This document shows, piece after piece, positions 62,101 to 64,000 of a DNA stretch of 64,000 nt. Source of the stretch: Amblyornis subalaris (lineage: Eukaryota > Chordata > Aves > Passeriformes > Ptilonorhynchidae); contig JACAXG010000032.1 of NCBI GenBank assembly GCA_018881555.1, positions 2,802,837-2,866,836 of the forward strand, read 5' to 3'. A program made the position numbers and the translations under genes. How positions within the stretch are numbered: position 1 is the stretch's first letter; each line of letters opens with the position of its first letter. Below the pieces are notes generated by a model, which saw only the letters and a program-made list of their open reading frames with translations, searched no databases and had not been told where the DNA came from.

Positions 62101-63494
62101 TGATTTTTTTTGAGAAGTTGTTGTTTAATGGATAGAGCAGTTCTCATTCTTCTTCTAAACAGATCTTCAAATAGCCTCCAATTAGCCTCCACCATTCTCA
62201 GGGACATGATATCCTTCATATAGTAAATATTTTCCACGAAAATGAAATCCCACTATACTAAAACACAAACCTGTAAGAATCCCAGAAGGTACGGATGATT
62301 GTGCATTTCTTCCTTTACCTCTATTATGGAAAAAAGCAAATTCTATTTCAGTCATTATGATCAAAAAAATACATTTCCAAATTTGTGCCAACCTGTGAAT
62401 AATTGTTTAAGTTTTCCAGTGAAGTGCTTCAGCGCTGAATCATTTTCCTAGCTTTTAAAGGCTTAGAGTTGGAAGAGTCTTTTATTTAATCACTTTGAAA
62501 TACTTTGTTTGTATTAATCAGGCATTTCTGATAAGTAAGACTTTTAATATCTTTACCTTTTTCATTGTTTCTTGTTCAAAAGAGAGTAAGTATGATTCAA
62601 AATGTGACTGTCATGATGTAAAAATAGTATGGTTTTCTTAGGACATTTAGCAGTTCTTTTCCTTCTTTCACAGGCCTACTAGACAATAAAACAAGAGGAA
62701 TTAAGTGAAAGCAGGAAAGCAATTCCAGCAGTGGGTCATGTGGTACATTTTGTGTCACTGCAAAGGACTGGTATAAAACTGGGCATTGCATGACTTTGGC
62801 CCAGTATCTTCTTTAGAAGACAGAGGGAGTCAGTAAATGGGAATGGGTCAAATACATTTATATATGTGGCTAAAAAGAAAGCTAAACACAAACGCCTATC
62901 ATGTAGCAACTATTTTATAATTTCTGTGTTACCTTGGTTGTCAGACTGAAAATCATTTGTAGTTGGTAGCTGCACAAAGAAAGAAGTCAAAAGAAACATG
63001 AAGGAGACACATGAGGAAGGGGCATTGAGTGGAGGGGGGGAAACCTACATGAGACCTGCAGAACACACAAACTGTGACTGTTCCTCTCTCGTGTCTGTCC
63101 AAGGGCTGCATTTTTGGGCTGGCTAAATCCTGTCATTCCTGTTTCTAAAACTACATAGTACAGAGACCCATCTTTCTGGTTCTATGGGTTTTTTTAACAC
63201 AAATCTAGAAACCATGTTTTATGTAAAAAAGAAAAACAAAATTAAAGTTAGCATCATGACTTTTTTCACTGCATATTTCAATATTTACCCTTTTATTCTT
63301 CTTTATTTGGCATCATTACTTGAATAAATTTAAGGGGTTTGTTCAGGAAGGGTTCATACACTCAGGCTCTTTACTTATTCAGAGTGATTCAGAAAGCTTT
63401 CTTAACAAATCTTCAGCTTTGGGACTTTCACATGCTTCAAGAAACTTTCTTCAATCTGTGCGGGTTTGCTGAGCTGAAATTACTTGCTGAGGGC
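59146..63494. other. Unique sequence, no gene recognised
   Basis: Two compositionally protein-like frames occur: 59218-59460, with a C-terminal CQDCKNHVYAM, and 61252-61596, with a strong donor GAG|GTGAGTA at 61520/61521 inside. No convincing acceptor or family match supports either. Other content: an AAAT microsatellite at 60246-60265 and scattered A/T runs. Confidence 0.45.
60246..60265. repeat. AAAT tetranucleotide microsatellite
   Basis: Five perfect AAAT units. Confidence 0.9.
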
Positions 63495-63560
63495 CATGAT
63501 CCAATTCCTGTTGAAGTCAATGGAAGTCACTCCAATTATTTCAATGGAGCAGGATCTGGT
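63495..63560 (+). repeat. Old amniote dispersed repeat with imperfect hairpin
   Basis: The stretch ccatgatccaattcctgttg, then aagtcaatggaagtcactcc, then tttcaatggagcaggatctg closely resembles a short repeat seen widely in bird, turtle and crocodilian DNA (the 'gaagtcaatggg ... ttcaatgggagcaggatcagg' motif). The two inner parts are imperfect inverted repeats, ttgaagtcaatgga against tccaattatttcaa, consistent with a MITE-like hairpin. The family name is from memory and not certain. Confidence 0.55.
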
Positions 63561-64000
63561 CTGCAAGTCATTGACTGCTTGAAGTTGTTCTGCAAATGCT
63601 GAATCTCTCTTAATGTACCAAGCATATTCAGTAGCGAGGAACAGGCTGTAATGGGGCTGAGGGAGTATAGAGAGGATGTATACAGCACTTAATTAAACAC
63701 ATCATTCTATACTGTCATAAAGCATTTCCCACACTAAGTGTTGTTCACATCTCATAGGAGATTTAGGGTTTTGAAAACCCCCACAAAATGTNCCAGCTGT
63801 TCTATAGACTATATCTTAGAGTACTTGTCACTGTGTGTAGGAAGGGTAATTAACCTAAAGAACATTATAGTTCACTGCCAAATGCTAAATGTCAGTATTA
63901 TAAATTTCTTAATGTAAACAACACATTTAGAAACAGTAGGAGAGATAGAGACATTCTTTGAAAAGGTATTTCACTAAGGCGACTGTTACAAGGTACCTTA
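63561..64000. other. Unique sequence to window end
   Basis: No gene or element recognised in the last 440 bases. One N falls at 63792. Confidence 0.5.

Noticed and set aside
1..64000. CRISPR arrays, bacterial operons, tRNA or rRNA genes
   Set aside because: No regularly spaced repeats, no Shine-Dalgarno-linked frames and no cloverleaf or B-box motifs were seen. The window is vertebrate nuclear DNA.

Overview
This window looks like nuclear DNA from a bird, probably a neoavian. It is AT-rich and CpG-poor. It contains 3'-truncated CR1 LINE copies ending in the avian octamer tail (ATTCTATG-type), two solo LTRs of one avian retroviral family, and a third LTR of another family. No ribosome-binding sites, operons, tRNA, rRNA or CRISPR arrays were seen. 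Single N bases are scattered at roughly one per 600 bases, as in a draft assembly. The assignment to birds, and to neoavians in particular, rests on my recognition of the repeat families and not on a search.

Layout. 0-12.5 kb: unique AT-rich DNA with an AAT microsatellite and one short antisense CR1 tail. 12.6-16.4 kb: three CR1 copies of different subfamilies, head to tail on the + strand. 16.4-23 kb: unique sequence with a TATA/LTR-like segment near 20.5 kb. 22.97-23.17 kb: the best candidate terminal coding exon. 23.2-35.5 kb: mostly unique, with a 94-base pure purine tract, a pair of opposed candidate exons near 29.7-30.0 kb, a TATA-plus-donor signal at 32 kb and a 27-base A run. 35.5-37.0 kb: a retroviral LTR on the - strand split by a second LTR on the + strand, with a perfect 5-base target duplication. 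37-49.7 kb: unique sequence with two closely spaced candidate exons at 41.7-42.4 kb and a CR1 scrap. 49.7-50.4 kb: an antisense CR1 fragment. 50.9-51.4 kb: overlapping small frames, one starting like a secretory signal peptide. 51-64 kb: unique sequence, a second solo LTR at 56.5 kb, a diverged segment shared between 56.1 and 59.1 kb, and an old amniote-type repeat at 63.5 kb.

Gene content. No protein family could be named with certainty. The window is best read as a long intron or intergenic stretch. Candidate exons rest only on splice signals plus open frames, and chance would produce some of them in 64 kb, so their confidence is low. Mobile-element calls are much firmer.
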